Shown in pieces: positions 1-12,867 of a stretch of DNA of 64,000 nucleotides. Below the pieces are notes generated by a model. The model ran no database searches, had not been told where the DNA came from, and worked only from the letters and a program-made list of their open reading frames with translations. The stretch lies in assembly GCF_047663525.1 (NCBI RefSeq), contig NC_092590.1, forward strand, positions 8,266,001-8,330,000, written 5' to 3'. Position 1 is the stretch's first letter. Each line of letters begins with the position of its first letter. The stretch is from Anas platyrhynchos (lineage: Eukaryota; Chordata; Aves; Anseriformes; Anatidae). The position numbers were made by a program, and so were the translations under genes.

Positions 1-206
1 TTGATAAAGAAAATATGACTTGATGGACTGCAGTAAGAGAAATCTTACTGCAGAAAGAGAAATCATGTGTTTTCTGGCCATCACACACGGTGACTGTCAT
101 GGTGGGACCAGCAGGGAACACGGTGCTCAGCCTGACCACCAAGCCCGTGTCTGGCGGTGGATGTGGGTGCCCAAAGCACTGTGAGACAGGCCAGAGCACC
201 TCTATT

Positions 207-247
<41 letters not shown>

Positions 248-2271
248 TATTATTATCGTCGTTATTAATTTATTTTGCCAGTTCAGGCTCTGCAGAAGGA
301 CCTCCAAATGCTGTTAATGGAGATCCACCCTGTTTATATGTTAATTTTAAGCCCGCTGACAAGCGGTTTGCTTTTCTCCTCACTTCTCACAGTTCCTTCA
401 CCCGTTGAAAACCACTGCCATGGGCTTAGGGGATAAGGTGCTGAGAATTAGAAAATAAAATCGAATCTGCAGGATGCTGAGGAGCGAGGGGGTACATGGA
501 TTGGCTGACTGAAAGTAGGAATGGATGATTTCTAAAAGCAAGCAGCCCTGATACCACAGGCGTGCATGACAATTGCATCCAGTATAATACAAAATGTTAA
601 TTACTGAATTTTGAGAAATTAATGCTGATTAGCAGCTGCGTGTGTGACCTAAATACATCTATTCCTTGATCTTTATTCATAATGTACAGTTTATTGTTGA
701 TAAAGTAATTGCTGAATGGTGGGCTGGCCCGCGCGTCTTGTAGCTAAAGACTGAGGCCTGATTTGTAAATCATCTGAAATTTGTTGGCATCTGTTTTTGT
801 TGAATATATACAGATTGGGAAGATGAATAGCAGCCTGTGCTATCGCCTTTACAACTCAACTCATACATATTCTTGAGAATTCATATTGCTTTTATTATTT
901 GGTCACAAAAATGGACCTAATGCTTGTTGGCTTTAAAACACCTACTAGTGCTGCTTTCTCTCTCCATCTTGCAAAATATAAGACAAGGCCAAAGCTTAAA
1001 TTAAAATCCTCAGGTTCTTATCTCTTTCCCACAGGAAAGCAAATCTGTGTTGAAAACCGTAAAATTAAGAGGAGAGCAAGGATAGCATAATTTAGCAAAA
1101 ATTCATGGCACCAGATTCTGAGCTATATGACTGGAGGGATAGGTCAGACATTAAGAAGATACTGCCTGCTAATGCAAGTTCCTTAAGGTGGTGCTCTGAA
1201 AACAAGGAAAGCAGAAAACGCTGCACTGGTTCCCATTTGCTCCTTTTTCCTCTGCTCCCACCAGCCTTAACAATAAATTGAGTTGTCCATTTGATAGCCC
1301 TCCTGGTTCTAGAAGTCCAGAGAAATCCTTGATTTGTACTTGGAGTATTGTCGTAATGTCTATTTGTGCCAAGGCTTGAATAGTGAGACTCAAAATTAAT
1401 TTCATTGGGTTCCTAAATGATTTTTTACTTCTCTTAATTCCTGGCATTTGACAGGCTGTTCTTGCTGCGATTTATCAGCATTTTTGTCTGAAGGCCTATT
1501 GCTTTTTTTTTTCCTCCTTTTCTTTTTTATTTTATTAAAAATCTGCTGGTTGCATAATTATTTTTGCCTCAGGGCAGGGTGCAGGGTGGTGGGGTAGAAG
1601 CTCAGAGCGCCTCTTACATGCTGGGATGGTCGCTGCGGTTCTTCCCACCATGGGAAAAGTGACATTTGTTTCAAGCAGTGTGAGCATGGAAGTGTTGCAT
1701 TGGCATGGACGAGTCCCATTGCCTTGCAGCCTTCATTCAAGAGCGTGGTTTGTGGGAACATCGCTTGACAGCACCCCTTTCGGGACCCTGTTGGGTGTTT
1801 TCAGCACTTTGATTCCTCCCTGGGGTGACATGGCAAAGCTCCCAGCCATCTCCGCGTCTCCTTCCCAGCTGGCCCCTCCAAAAATGCCACTGCCAACATG
1901 TGAAGTCAGGCTCTTAAGGGTGACTTTGTAGATAGCTGCTGCACAGACTGAGAGATTTCAACCCGAGTTTATAAAATTGCAAGGGGAAAAGCCCGATGCA
2001 CAAGCGAGCTTTGTCGGGCACTTGTCTTTGCTGCGCTGCGGTCCTGCAGAAAAGCAGCAACGTGATGGAGAGGAGGAGCAAAGTTGATAGTTGATAAAGC
2101 TGATGTTGCTGCGTGAGCCGGAGATGTGACAAATCTTCACTTTAAACCTTTTGCCTTCAGTAACATGAATATATTAAAACCATATTTTGTTATTGCGTTT
2201 TTATTATTATTAAATTTTTAAATGCAGAAGCTACATTTCACTAATGCTATTTTTTTCCCCATCTCTTGCAG
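1..2271 (+). other. LEF1: LEF1 intron upstream of the first visible exon (partial)
   Basis: No coding exon is recognisable. It holds a (TCA)n microsatellite at 207-254, an AT-rich segment at about 585-900 that looks like conserved non-coding DNA, and a balanced-composition stretch at 1920-2270 leading into the splice acceptor. Open frames here are short and overlap in several phases. Confidence 0.8.
207..254. repeat. (TCA)n/(ATC)n trinucleotide microsatellite
   Basis: About 15 near-perfect TCA units decay into ATT/ATC units. The Ile-, Ser- or His-rich open frames across it are repeat artefacts. Confidence 0.95.
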
Positions 2272-2404
2272 TCCAACAAGGTGCCAGTGGTACAGCCTTC
2301 TCATGCGGTTCACCCCCTCACCCCTCTTATCACCTACAGCGATGAGCACTTTTCCCCGGGGTCACACCCGTCTCACATCCCCTCCGACGTCAGCTCCAAG
2401 CAAG
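2272..2404 (+). CDS. LEF1: LEF1 coding exon, human residues 139-183
   Basis: A polypyrimidine tract ending CTCTTGCAG precedes the exon and GTGAGC follows it. The frame reads from [13 protein letters not shown] to IPSDVSSKQ, and the last base begins a Gly codon finished in the next exon. This is part of the context-dependent regulatory region that contacts co-regulators. Residue 179 is Ser where human has Asn. In human this is exon 4. Confidence 0.96.
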
Positions 2405-5400
2405 GTGAGCCCGTCCCAGTGCCCCCCATGCTGCTGATGGCTTTGCTTGTCATATTTTGGGGGGAGAGCTCTGGCCGTGCATGCCTGCTTCCAGAGACAG
2501 CTGTTCTGCCGTGATGCTGGTATTTAACTTGGCTTTTTAAATCTTTGTGCTCTTCCTAATGTGATAATTCTGGCTTGTTTTACTCATCAGAGCCTTTTAA
2601 AATCTCAATAAGCAGCAGCCAGCCCTCACCGCCCCCTGTTGTGCCTGAGGCTTGCAACGCACAGACACAGAAACAGCAATCATCCCTCACTTTCCCAAAA
2701 ACCAGGGAAGAGCACTTCAGTGCTGCGGTTATCAAAGTACTGCTGTGTTTCCCTTTTAATCAAAGCTGAATTCTCATATTCTGAATTCTGTCTGAATTCC
2801 TCCACACAGTAGTTGGCATAACTGGAGCATAGTCCCTAAAATACAGGGGGACAGTCTAGCGCCTGCACAAGTTAAGGCTTTGCAAACGTGACTTATTTTT
2901 TTTAACCTTCTTGCACCTGCTGCCTTCTGCAGAAAGCATCATTTTACATGTCCGAGTCACGGGTGTCCATTTTCTGCATGCCCCTGGGACTTCTCAAAAC
3001 CAACAACAAACAAACAAACAAGCCCAGATCCCCGTCTGGTGTCCTTAGGGCTGCCTTGCTGCTGGGGGCAGGCTGGGCTTCCTGAGGAAGCACCAAGCCT
3101 GGGACTTGCACCCAGTGCTCCCTCTGGGTTATCCCAGGGGTTTGGTGCTGCCTTTGTTTGCGCTGGGTTGAGATAAATGAGCTGGAAAGGCTGGGCTGAG
3201 GGGAGATGTGGTGGTTCGGGGGCTGCAGGGGGAGGACTGACCCCATCCAACATGGGTTTGGGTGAGCAGCCCAAGGAGAAGCCTCTGTGGGAGAGCTGAT
3301 GGTAAGGAGGGAAGGAGGGGAACAGAGGGCGGATGAAGCTGTTCGCTGTAGTCAGGATGTAGTTGATGGTATGAGGGGTTTTGGCTGGTCCTGGCAGGGT
3401 TTCTTCTGCATGCACGTGTCCCACAACAGCTGGCTGAAAAGTTGGTGAAGCTCTGCCTTACCTGGACACGCGTCCTCACACAGAATTGTCCTGTTTATTT
3501 GGAGCAGCGTTTGGCCACCATCACCCAAGGAGAGAGACTTTTTGAGTTCTGACTTTCCCTGAATGCTTTATTTTTACATTGGCCTTGCTATGCCGATAAT
3601 AACATGGGCTACATCCAGAGAATGCCATGGCCTTGTGGCCATGTGGTGTTTGCTTGTTTTTTAATTTACTCTGGCCTGTAAGTGCATGTAGAATATATTT
3701 TTTTTCAGAGCAGCGGAAGCAAACACAGCCCCCTTGTCCTCATTTGTCTTCCTTCGTTGCACGAGTGCCCAGGAGGAGGATATTTCTGCTCATTCCTTGA
3801 AGCCCCAGGGGTGCCGTGCGTGTTGGAGTGGGGATTTGCACCCCTTGCCAAAGCCAGCTGCGGCTGGCGGGGCACATCCCAATGCCACAGCCCTGAGCTC
3901 AGAAGGCTTTGGCTTTCCGTGATGGCAAGTTATTTTTCTCCTCATCTCCTGCAGACCCAGCCAGGACACCTTGTTTGTGTTTGCTGCCCGTCCTCCCTCC
4001 CCGCCTCGTTTCTGTCTCTTCCCTGCGCAGCCCGTCCCTCACGCAGAGCTCTGATATTTCTGAGCGGGCTCCTGACTCCTGCACTCAGCGTCTGGCGAAG
4101 ATGCCGACGGACAATGTGGGCTGGAGGCTTCTTTTTTTTTTTTTTTTTTTTTTTTCTGTGACGGTCTCCTTGATGTGTGTGGTCTTCCCATGCTCCCCAT
4201 TCCAGCGCCGCGAGCGTGTCAGAGCAGCCCCAGTGAAGTGGCCCGTGCAGTTGCTGCTAAGGGAAAATTTTCCCTCAGGTCCTCTGCCAAATGCCTCCGA
4301 CCATTGTTTCTGTCCTCGCCTCCCAGCGTGGGGCTGGAGCGCCGGGGTGCCCTCCTCCTCCGAAACCCTTCAGCAGGAAGGCGCCGAGGGGTCCCAGGGT
4401 GGCTTGCCCCCAGCATCCCCTCCCGCACCCCGGGCACCTCAGGATGGCCACATGGCCAGCGCCTTCCTCCAGGCAGTCAGCTCATCCTTCCCTTTAATTC
4501 ATGTTGTTTTTAACCCTCCCATGAGCACAAGCTGGCCTCCCCGTGGGTCAGAACAGGCCGGCTCCTCACACGCAGCTCGGCCTGGCAGGGGTGAGGTGGT
4601 GTCATGGCTCCCCGGGAGGATCAGCTGTCACCAGAGAGGAGAGGCCGGGCTTGTTTTTCACCCTTTTATAACCGCACTGAAAGAGCCTTCCCTCACTGTT
4701 AAAAACCCTGGGATACACAAAATGTTCTCTCTCCTGTCAGCCGCCAGCTGTTTTTCCGCCTCTGAAGAGACAACTGGCCAGAGATCCGATCCTCGGGCTG
4801 TGGTGCAAGGTCTGAGAACTGAGCTTTTCTGAGGCACCAAAAGAGACAGAGTTAGCAGTACCGCCACCCGTTTTCCATCCTTTCCTCCGCACAATCCCGA
4901 AAGATATTCCTCAAATCTTATAATTAAATTCAGAAGATTTAAATGCAAACTGTGGGGTGGGGTGGGGAGGAATCAGTAGCGTCAATCTATAAAACCAAGT
5001 CTCAAGGTAGCGCACTCAGTCTTGGACCTTTGGAGTGTCACTACATAAATATTTAATACCCTTTTAAAGCAGCTGATTTAACATGTGAAGTAGACTTAAC
5101 AATTCCTTCTGCTTCAGCCTCCTCTTCCCCAAACACATTTAAATAAACCGATGTCTTTGTGGCCTCTGCAACTGTAATTCCACGTCCCTTGGGGGAGCGA
5201 GTTTGAGGTGAAGAATGGAGACCAGGGGCCCTTTGGGGCTGGGATTAGCTTTAATCTTGAGGTGATTCTTACAATTGTAGGACTCTGTGTTCTGGGGAAC
5301 GAGGGCTGATGGATCGTTTCTGATGGGACTCTTTATTTTTCCATGAAACACTACCAATGCAAAACAGATTGACCTTGGAGCCCACAGGAGTCAACTTGAT

Positions 5401-8400
5401 GAAGAGCTTAGTTGGAGCTGGAGTGACAATTGGAAGCCAAATGAATCATATCAAGTGTGACCATTACAGGCCTGAAAATGATTCTTAATTAACCACTGAT
5501 CCTCTGTGGTAGCAAGTTTCCAAAATCTGTGAATCCATAAGGGAGCCAGTGAGAACATACAAGTAGCAATTTACCTCATCTAAGAGCTGGGCTGTGCTGC
5601 CTCTTTGGCAATGCTTTATTTTCCTCTTGCTTCGCGCTGTGTGTTAGAGCAGTTCCTTGGGATTCGGTTGGGTTTGGTGACAACACTTAGAGGATGGTAT
5701 TGCCTAAAGCACCTGACAGGAAATCTGAACTTGTGCAGGTCCTTAACTGAGATGTTTATTGCACCTTTCCCCCCTGTGTTTCCATTTGAATCACAACACC
5801 GTACGCAAGGTATTTATTATTTGGAAGGGGGCATGGGTGGCCTTTTGCTTCAGTACTGGCCATAAAGGTGGTTAATTCCAGGGCACTAATTCCATCATAG
5901 TGCTGGCTGCGTTAGCTCTGAACTGTAGCTCGCATTTGCAATATTTTGAGGGGAAAGTCATTCATTCTTCTGTACTCTTTAACAGGCATGTCCAGACATC
6001 CTCCAGCTCCTGATATCCCTACCTTCTATCCCTTGTCTCCAGGGGGGGTTGGACAGATAACACCACCTCTCGGCTGGTAAGATCTTTTAGCTTCTTTTCA
6101 GACAAGGTGCATGTTTGTACCCTCCGCTGTTGTTGAATCAGTCGCAGCATTGACAAAATAAGAATGTCGCTGCAGTAAGAAATGACTATGTTATTTAAGT
6201 TTAAAAGATCAAAAAATGTTGATCTTTGAAATGAATTGAATCTGGTTTTTGAACGCGTACAGAAATTGAAGTGTGTAGATTTCACTTTGAAGTCTATATA
6301 TTTCTTATGGCTCAGATTTGTGGCTCTTGGCATTTGGAAAGATAGCACAAAACAGTTCTCAAGGAATTAAATGTAAATTTTTAATAAACAAAATTGCAAT
6401 TACTGAGGGGAGGGGAGGTAAGAAAGAACTTTGAAGTGTGTGGGGGGGGGGAAGGCTTGAAACTGCACCAGAATGGAGAACAAACTTTTGCAGCTTTTTA
6501 CAGTTTCTGTATGGAGAGATGCCTCAGTTACTGGGAGATTTTGCTCTTCTTGCTAACATTAGCACTCGAAGGATCTTTCTCTGCCATTGAAGGTGTCGTC
6601 TTCCTTTTGGAGGAAACGTGGTACTTTCAGAATGCAATGAATGTGACCAGGTGCCTCACGTCTGCTAGGGGTAGATAGGTACTAGCCCCCGGTTCTGTCA
6701 GAGCAGGGAGCAAGTAAACTCAGCAACAGTTTCGGTGCTTTAGAAGCTGTGTCTTGACTAATCTGTGCCCACACAACGAGAGATGTAGATTTTTTTCATG
6801 TGTCTGTGTATGGGAGGAAAACATAATCCAGATGACAACAGGCAGAGAGAAAGTAGAGCCCAGAAGATGGTGAAATGCTCCATTGCTGGCAAATCTTTCA
6901 GGAAGGGCCACATGCCTTTTTGTAGCAAATTATTATCAGATACAAAGCTAAAATATGGAAGCATCTGACTTCCCCCCCTTCCCCCCTCATTGCTGCTAGG
7001 CTGACTCACCACCTCCACCACCACCAGGCAGTTCCTGGCATTCATTTTCCAGATGTGGTCAATCGTTTCTTTTGAATGGTTTCTCAATGCAGAGGCTGGC
7101 GGGGAGGGGACTGGGAAGGAGGCTTAACCAGCATGAGAAAGAGGAGAGATGAGCTGAGATTTTACAAGGTTTGGGAGTGTGTTCGGTGCTGCTCATTGAC
7201 AACTGGATGTAGGCAGCCTCCTGTGTGGTAGTGCTACTGAGACTTCCTCCTCCCTCTTTTTTTTTTGTTCCTCTTCCCTTTAAGCATTACTCGTTGCCAA
7301 TCATTTACTCCAAGTGTGAAACCGGTATCCTGAACCCTACAAAAGCCACTCTCCCTTTTTCCCCCAGCCCTGAAAAGCTGCTCTGCCCTTCAATAAGTAA
7401 TTCTTGGAACCAAATTGATGTGTGTGGTGGCCTTGCTGGACTGGTTCAGGTATTTGGGCTGAATTTGCAAAGGTTGAACTTTTAAGTAAAGATGCACTAA
7501 GACATACTTGTGTTGTTGTGGGCTTTTAGGTTGTTGTTTGCTTGTGTTTTTTTTTATCAAAGAAAATTTGAGTTTCTTAGAAAAGCTGGCCACTCATTCC
7601 ACACTGGAGAAGGTACAAATGAAGAGAGCCCTAAGTCTTCACAGACTGAATAAAACTGTTCAAGAGGTTTTCTAGCTTGGTAATTCACGCTGTGGTGTTC
7701 TTGCACTGAGCTACAGTGGAATAAAATGCCTCTTTTGTAAGAGCTAGTTAACCAAATCTTATTTCAGTGCATTTATATCTAGGTGAGGGAGTGTGTGTAC
7801 ACGCACGTGTGCTGTACAGGAGGAAGGCTGGTTGTTTTTCTTTCCTCCCCAGTGGCAACCTAGATTTGGGAATCTCTCAATAGCGAGGGAGGAAGTTCCT
7901 AAGTGCTCAAGCATTTGTTAGCTTTGAATACAGCCAAACTCTCGAAAATTTTACCTATTACTATTTTTGTTTCACCCTGAGCTCCCATCAAGTGCTTACA
8001 GCTCTAGAGTAACTATTTAATACCGTATCATGTGATTGATGGGTTCCTTTCTTCTGTGACCTCAGGCAAGGTCAGCCTGTATATCCCATCTCGAGTGGAT
8101 TCAGGCAGCCCTACCCATCCTCACTCTCAGTCGACCCTTCCATGTCCAGGTAGGTGTAGGAGGTGAATGACTGACTGGGGAGTAACTGCTGGCACTAGAG
8201 GGCAAGTTGCTCTTCTGCTTGCATCTTGGTCTGCCTTTGCTTGCTTTTCAGTCAGCTAAAACTTTATGCGTACATTTTTTATTTAACGTATATGTGTATA
8301 TACAGTTTGCCTGGATCCCACACTGGTTTCACTCAGCATTTTCTTGGCAGTCTCTGAAGCATCGCAATTAGGAGCACCGGCAAATTGTCAGCAGCTAATT

Positions 8401-11400
8401 GATCTGTTTCATCTGAAATGAGTCACTAGTTCCTTCCTCGGTGCAACGGCTAACATGCATACTTTGTTTTTACTTACACGAGTATGAAACCAGGTGGATT
8501 GTCACTCTCGTCTGCGCTCTGTAGTTTTAATTTCCAAGTTGCTGGTAATTAGGCTCGAATCATTTAGGTATCACTCCATGTAGAAACTTGCTCGCAGGTA
8601 GATATTTCACAGCCCCAGGCCACTAATGGCGAGGGATGCCAACACGGCGTATCCGCACTGGTGTGTGACTCAGGCACTGTCTTTATGTCTAAGTGCAAGC
8701 GAGCGATGCTAACTGAGACTTGGCCGTGACACACTCCAGACTCCTCTCCTCTGCTTCTGCACTCTAAAGACAGCTTCTGCATCCTGTGCTTGGTGTACAC
8801 AAGGTTGCAATGTACCGTTCTTGTTTTTTTTTTTGTTTTTTTTTGTGTGTGTGTGTGATCTGTAGAAGACACATCCTCTTGCACGGGGAATTAAGACAGG
8901 CCACTTGCTAAGTGGTAGGTCCTCTTGCCTCTGTTTGCGTGGGTGCCTTTGGGTTATCGCTATCCCTTCACTTCTTTGCAGGGGAATGACAAGCATGTGC
9001 CTGGCAGGGTGACTGGGAAGAGAAACCGTGCTTTCTGTACAATTAAATCACCCAGCTGGTTACAGGGCTTCGTGTTTGCTTTATTTTGATGGAGTGGAGG
9101 AGCAGGCCAAAGGGTCTAGGGAATGGAGAAGGAGAGGCTGAATGCAGTTCCTTAACCAGCGCTCATTCAGCAAACCTTCAGCTTGCTGGTGGTGTTACTG
9201 GGGGATTCCACCAGCTCAAAGCAAAGCGTGCAGGATCTCCTGAGCACCTGGGCTCGCAGCGCTCAGCACCCCGAAGGTCCCTCTCAGCTGTCCTCGAGGA
9301 TGAGCTGGGTTAGCAGGGGGGGATGGTGGAGTTAGTGGTGCTGTTTTGTTTTCTATTTTCCTTCTCGTACAGATGGAAGGAAGTTTTACCTAGGGCAAGT
9401 CTTTCTTTTTTTAATTCCTTCTTCCAAGATGCAGGAATTTTTCATCGTAATTAGTGTAAGCATTTGAGGGGAAGATAGTGAGCTTAGGTGATGCTAAAAT
9501 CTTTTCATTTAAGTACCTCGAAAAGTAAGAGATTCCATACAGAGCTCTCAGGGACTTCTTGAAGAGACTTCTTCTTTTATTTTATTTGTTTCTGCATGGC
9601 AGTTCCCTCCTTCGCATTGGCTGGTGGTGGATATTTTAAGAATGTTTATATCTTGGTGTGGAAATACAGTTTTTGGTTAAGAAATGTGTATTTCTATTGC
9701 TAGTCAGTGCAACAGTACGACCACTAAATGTTTCTCCTGTGCATTGATAAAACTATTTGCCTGAAAGGTAATAAAATAACTTCTTCAAAACCAAAACATT
9801 GACCGATTTTTGTTTTTCTTGAATAAAACCGGCTACAATGCACGAATCTTAGCCAAATATTTTTCATGCACTCTTGAAGAATTGCCTTTCCCTTGCAAGC
9901 TCCATGGTATTTGCCTTCTTGGGGCGTCCTGCTGCTGTCATATTTGTTTGATGCCTGCCTTCGGTAGGGTTATAGACCTTCCTTTGTTTTTTTTCTTTTA
10001 GGTTTTCACATCACATGATTCCTGGTCCTCCAGGCCCTCACACAACTGGAATCCCTCACCCAGCTATTGTAACACCTCAAGTAAAACAAGAACATCCGCA
10101 CAACGACAGTGAGCTAATGCATGTGTGAGTCTGCCTTTCCGCACCGAGCCCCCTCTCAGTAAATGTTTGAGAACTAATGCTGTCTGAAGACATGGCAAGG
10201 TCTAAAACGAACAAAAAAAAAGAAATACCTCTCGTTGACCTCTCTGAATTTTGACCCCTTATGTAACTAAAAAAGGAGATAAGGGCGACTTTTTAGAAGA
10301 GTAATGAAACATGAAGCCCTTGCTCATTCCAGTCCAGCACTTTTTAGCTATCAGCAGCAAACATCTCAATTCCGACATAACCATGGACCGGTCTACCCGA
10401 GGATGCTGCTTGAGGGTGAACTCATGAGCTTCTACTGGAAAAAGTCTTAGCTGCAAAACCTACCAGTAGAAAGCAACGTTGCTGCTTAGTGCTTGGAGGC
10501 AAAAGGCCCAAGAAAGAAGTAGATGAGGGGCTATCCTCCTGCCTGTAGCAGGGCACTGCAGATAACCATTCAGAAAGAGAATAGGTGAGATAGGGATGAA
10601 TCTGGAGCAGAGCCACAGATCAAATGTTATGTGCCCATCACCCAGACACCTTGCATTAAGTCAGTTCTCTGAAAAGCTGTGAAAGGGGATGGGACATAAC
10701 CACTGAAATTCACGTCCTCAGGAGCTATTTCACTGTAACCACTGATTGGAAATTCTCATTTGGGTGGGGTTTTTTTAGGCTGAAGGTAAATGGATGCTTT
10801 TCTTTCCTCCTTCCCCCTTCCCCCACCACGTTTTAGGAAGCCTCAGCACGAACAGAGAAAAGAACAAGAGCCAAAAAGACCTCATATTAAGAAACCTCTG
10901 AATGCTTTCATGTTGTACATGAAAGAAATGAGAGCGAACGTTGTAGCAGAGTGTACTCTGAAAGAAAGCGCAGCTATCAACCAGATTCTTGGCAGAAGGG
11001 TATGTACAGAAGGGTGTGTGTGTGTGTGTGCTCACGTGTGCTGCTAATTTGTGTGTTTCCCTTTAGTGGGTGTGATGGCTCACTTTCTGCTTGAGGTGCT
11101 AACTAATGTGCAACTATCGAATTAGCTATAGAAGATAAAACATGCGACTAAAAATAAAAGCAAGGTCTTGATTTTTTTTTCCTCCCCATCAAACTGGCGT
11201 CTGTTCCGTTCATGTCAGCGCCTGAGGCAGGAAATATTCTCATCCACACGTGGAAGGAGCATTCAAATCACCCTCGATGTCCTCCCTTAGGCTGAGATCC
11301 AGTCAAAGATGAACTCTGGACGTCAACGGAGATGGAACTGAGAAGTGAATACAACCAGGGTCTGATTGTAAAATCACGTAGACTGGCAGGGACCTGTGCA

Positions 11401-12836
11401 GGTGGTTCAGCCCAACACCTGCTCAAAGCGGGTCCAGTGACCTCAGCTTGCTCAGGGACCTGTCAAGGTTTGAGTACCTCTCAAGGAATCAGCTGAGTAC
11501 TGGTGATCCCAGACACATCCCAGAGCCTCTCAATTGCTGAGAGTTGTTTGGTTCTGTGGCATCGCAGGCATGTTCTTTTCTTTCCATGCTCTCAAAAATC
11601 GCAGGCCAACCCACAGTTACAAACCTCGTGCTCACTGTCAGCATTGTTCCTCCAGGGAATGCAGCAGAGATATGTACCCATTTTGAATTTGATTGTCCCA
11701 CAAATTAAAAAAGGGATGATATTTGTAGCACGTGGAGTATGGATTCTTGCAATCCCCTTACCCAGTGAACCCCATTTTTGACTCCTGGCTAAGTCAGTAT
11801 GAGGAAGCACTACAGCTCTCTGAAAAAAATGTGCTTCTACGTGGGAAGTCAGTGCACAACTTTAGCTGCTTCTCGTCTGAAGACCTATTTTACCCCCTCA
11901 AACAGTGCAGGAATCTCCTGTTGCTTGTCCCGGTTCCTTTAGCCCTCTTCTTTCTCTCTGATGTTCCTGTTGCTTGCTCTTAAAGGACACCTTGCAGCTT
12001 TTCTGTCCTTGCATGCAGGTCTCTGTGATCATGTTTTACATTCTCACCCCCCCAGTAATTCGTCTTAGTTGCTGAGTACATCAGTCTTGTTTTCTTGGCT
12101 TGAATGATGGCAGTGGCTCGTTTAACTCCATTTTGCTAATGAATCAGTGCTCTGCTCCATGCTTTTTCCACTGCTCTGACTTCTATTTCCAAGCAAAAGT
12201 ACCTCAGGTTCCTCTTTCCTGTGGTACAAACAACGCATGAGTTATCCCATATAATTGCAGGGAGATTAATTATTATCAAACGTTTTGTGTTCAGCCATCC
12301 TGGCCACTATTTGCTATGCTCTCTGCCACTTTGGAACAGGAGCCTCTGTTCCCGAGAGCTGACGCTCTGCATGCTGCTGGGCTCTCTGATGCTACCGCTT
12401 AATCCGGAAGCCCAAGGCTGGAAATCCTCTGCTTTAACTAAGGAGAGCTTTTTCCTCTCCTTCCCACCCACCCTTGTGCCTCCGTGGGCTCTAGGTTTAA
12501 ATCATCGCTTCTTCACACCCAGCAAGCAAGGGTCAAAGCATAAAAACACCTCTCAGGGAACCGGCAGCCTTAGGGACCTTCCAGGTCTGCAGCAGGGAAG
12601 GATGCCAACTTCTAAGGAAAAAAAAAAAAAAACTTCTAATCCAGAGCTTTCTCTGCATGGTTTGGAGTCCCAGTTTTGCTCTTTTCGAGCTCAGAGAGTT
12701 TTAAATGCGGGCACTGAAGCCAGCGAGAAATGCAAGTCCAGTGGCACCGCCACACAAGGACCAGTTTTATAACTCTGAGTCCAGGTGACACTAGAAAATG
12801 AGGCAGAAAGTGTCAGCTACAGGAAAGCTCTATATC

Positions 12837-12867
<31 letters not shown>

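Noticed and set aside
207..254. Poly-Ile and poly-Ser peptides near the left end
   Set aside because: They are translations of a (TCA)n microsatellite.
3909..4832. 307-codon open frame on the + strand in a LEF1 intron
   Set aside because: It runs through a T24 homopolymer (polyphenylalanine), has no recognisable domain, and overlaps other open frames in the same GC-rich patch.
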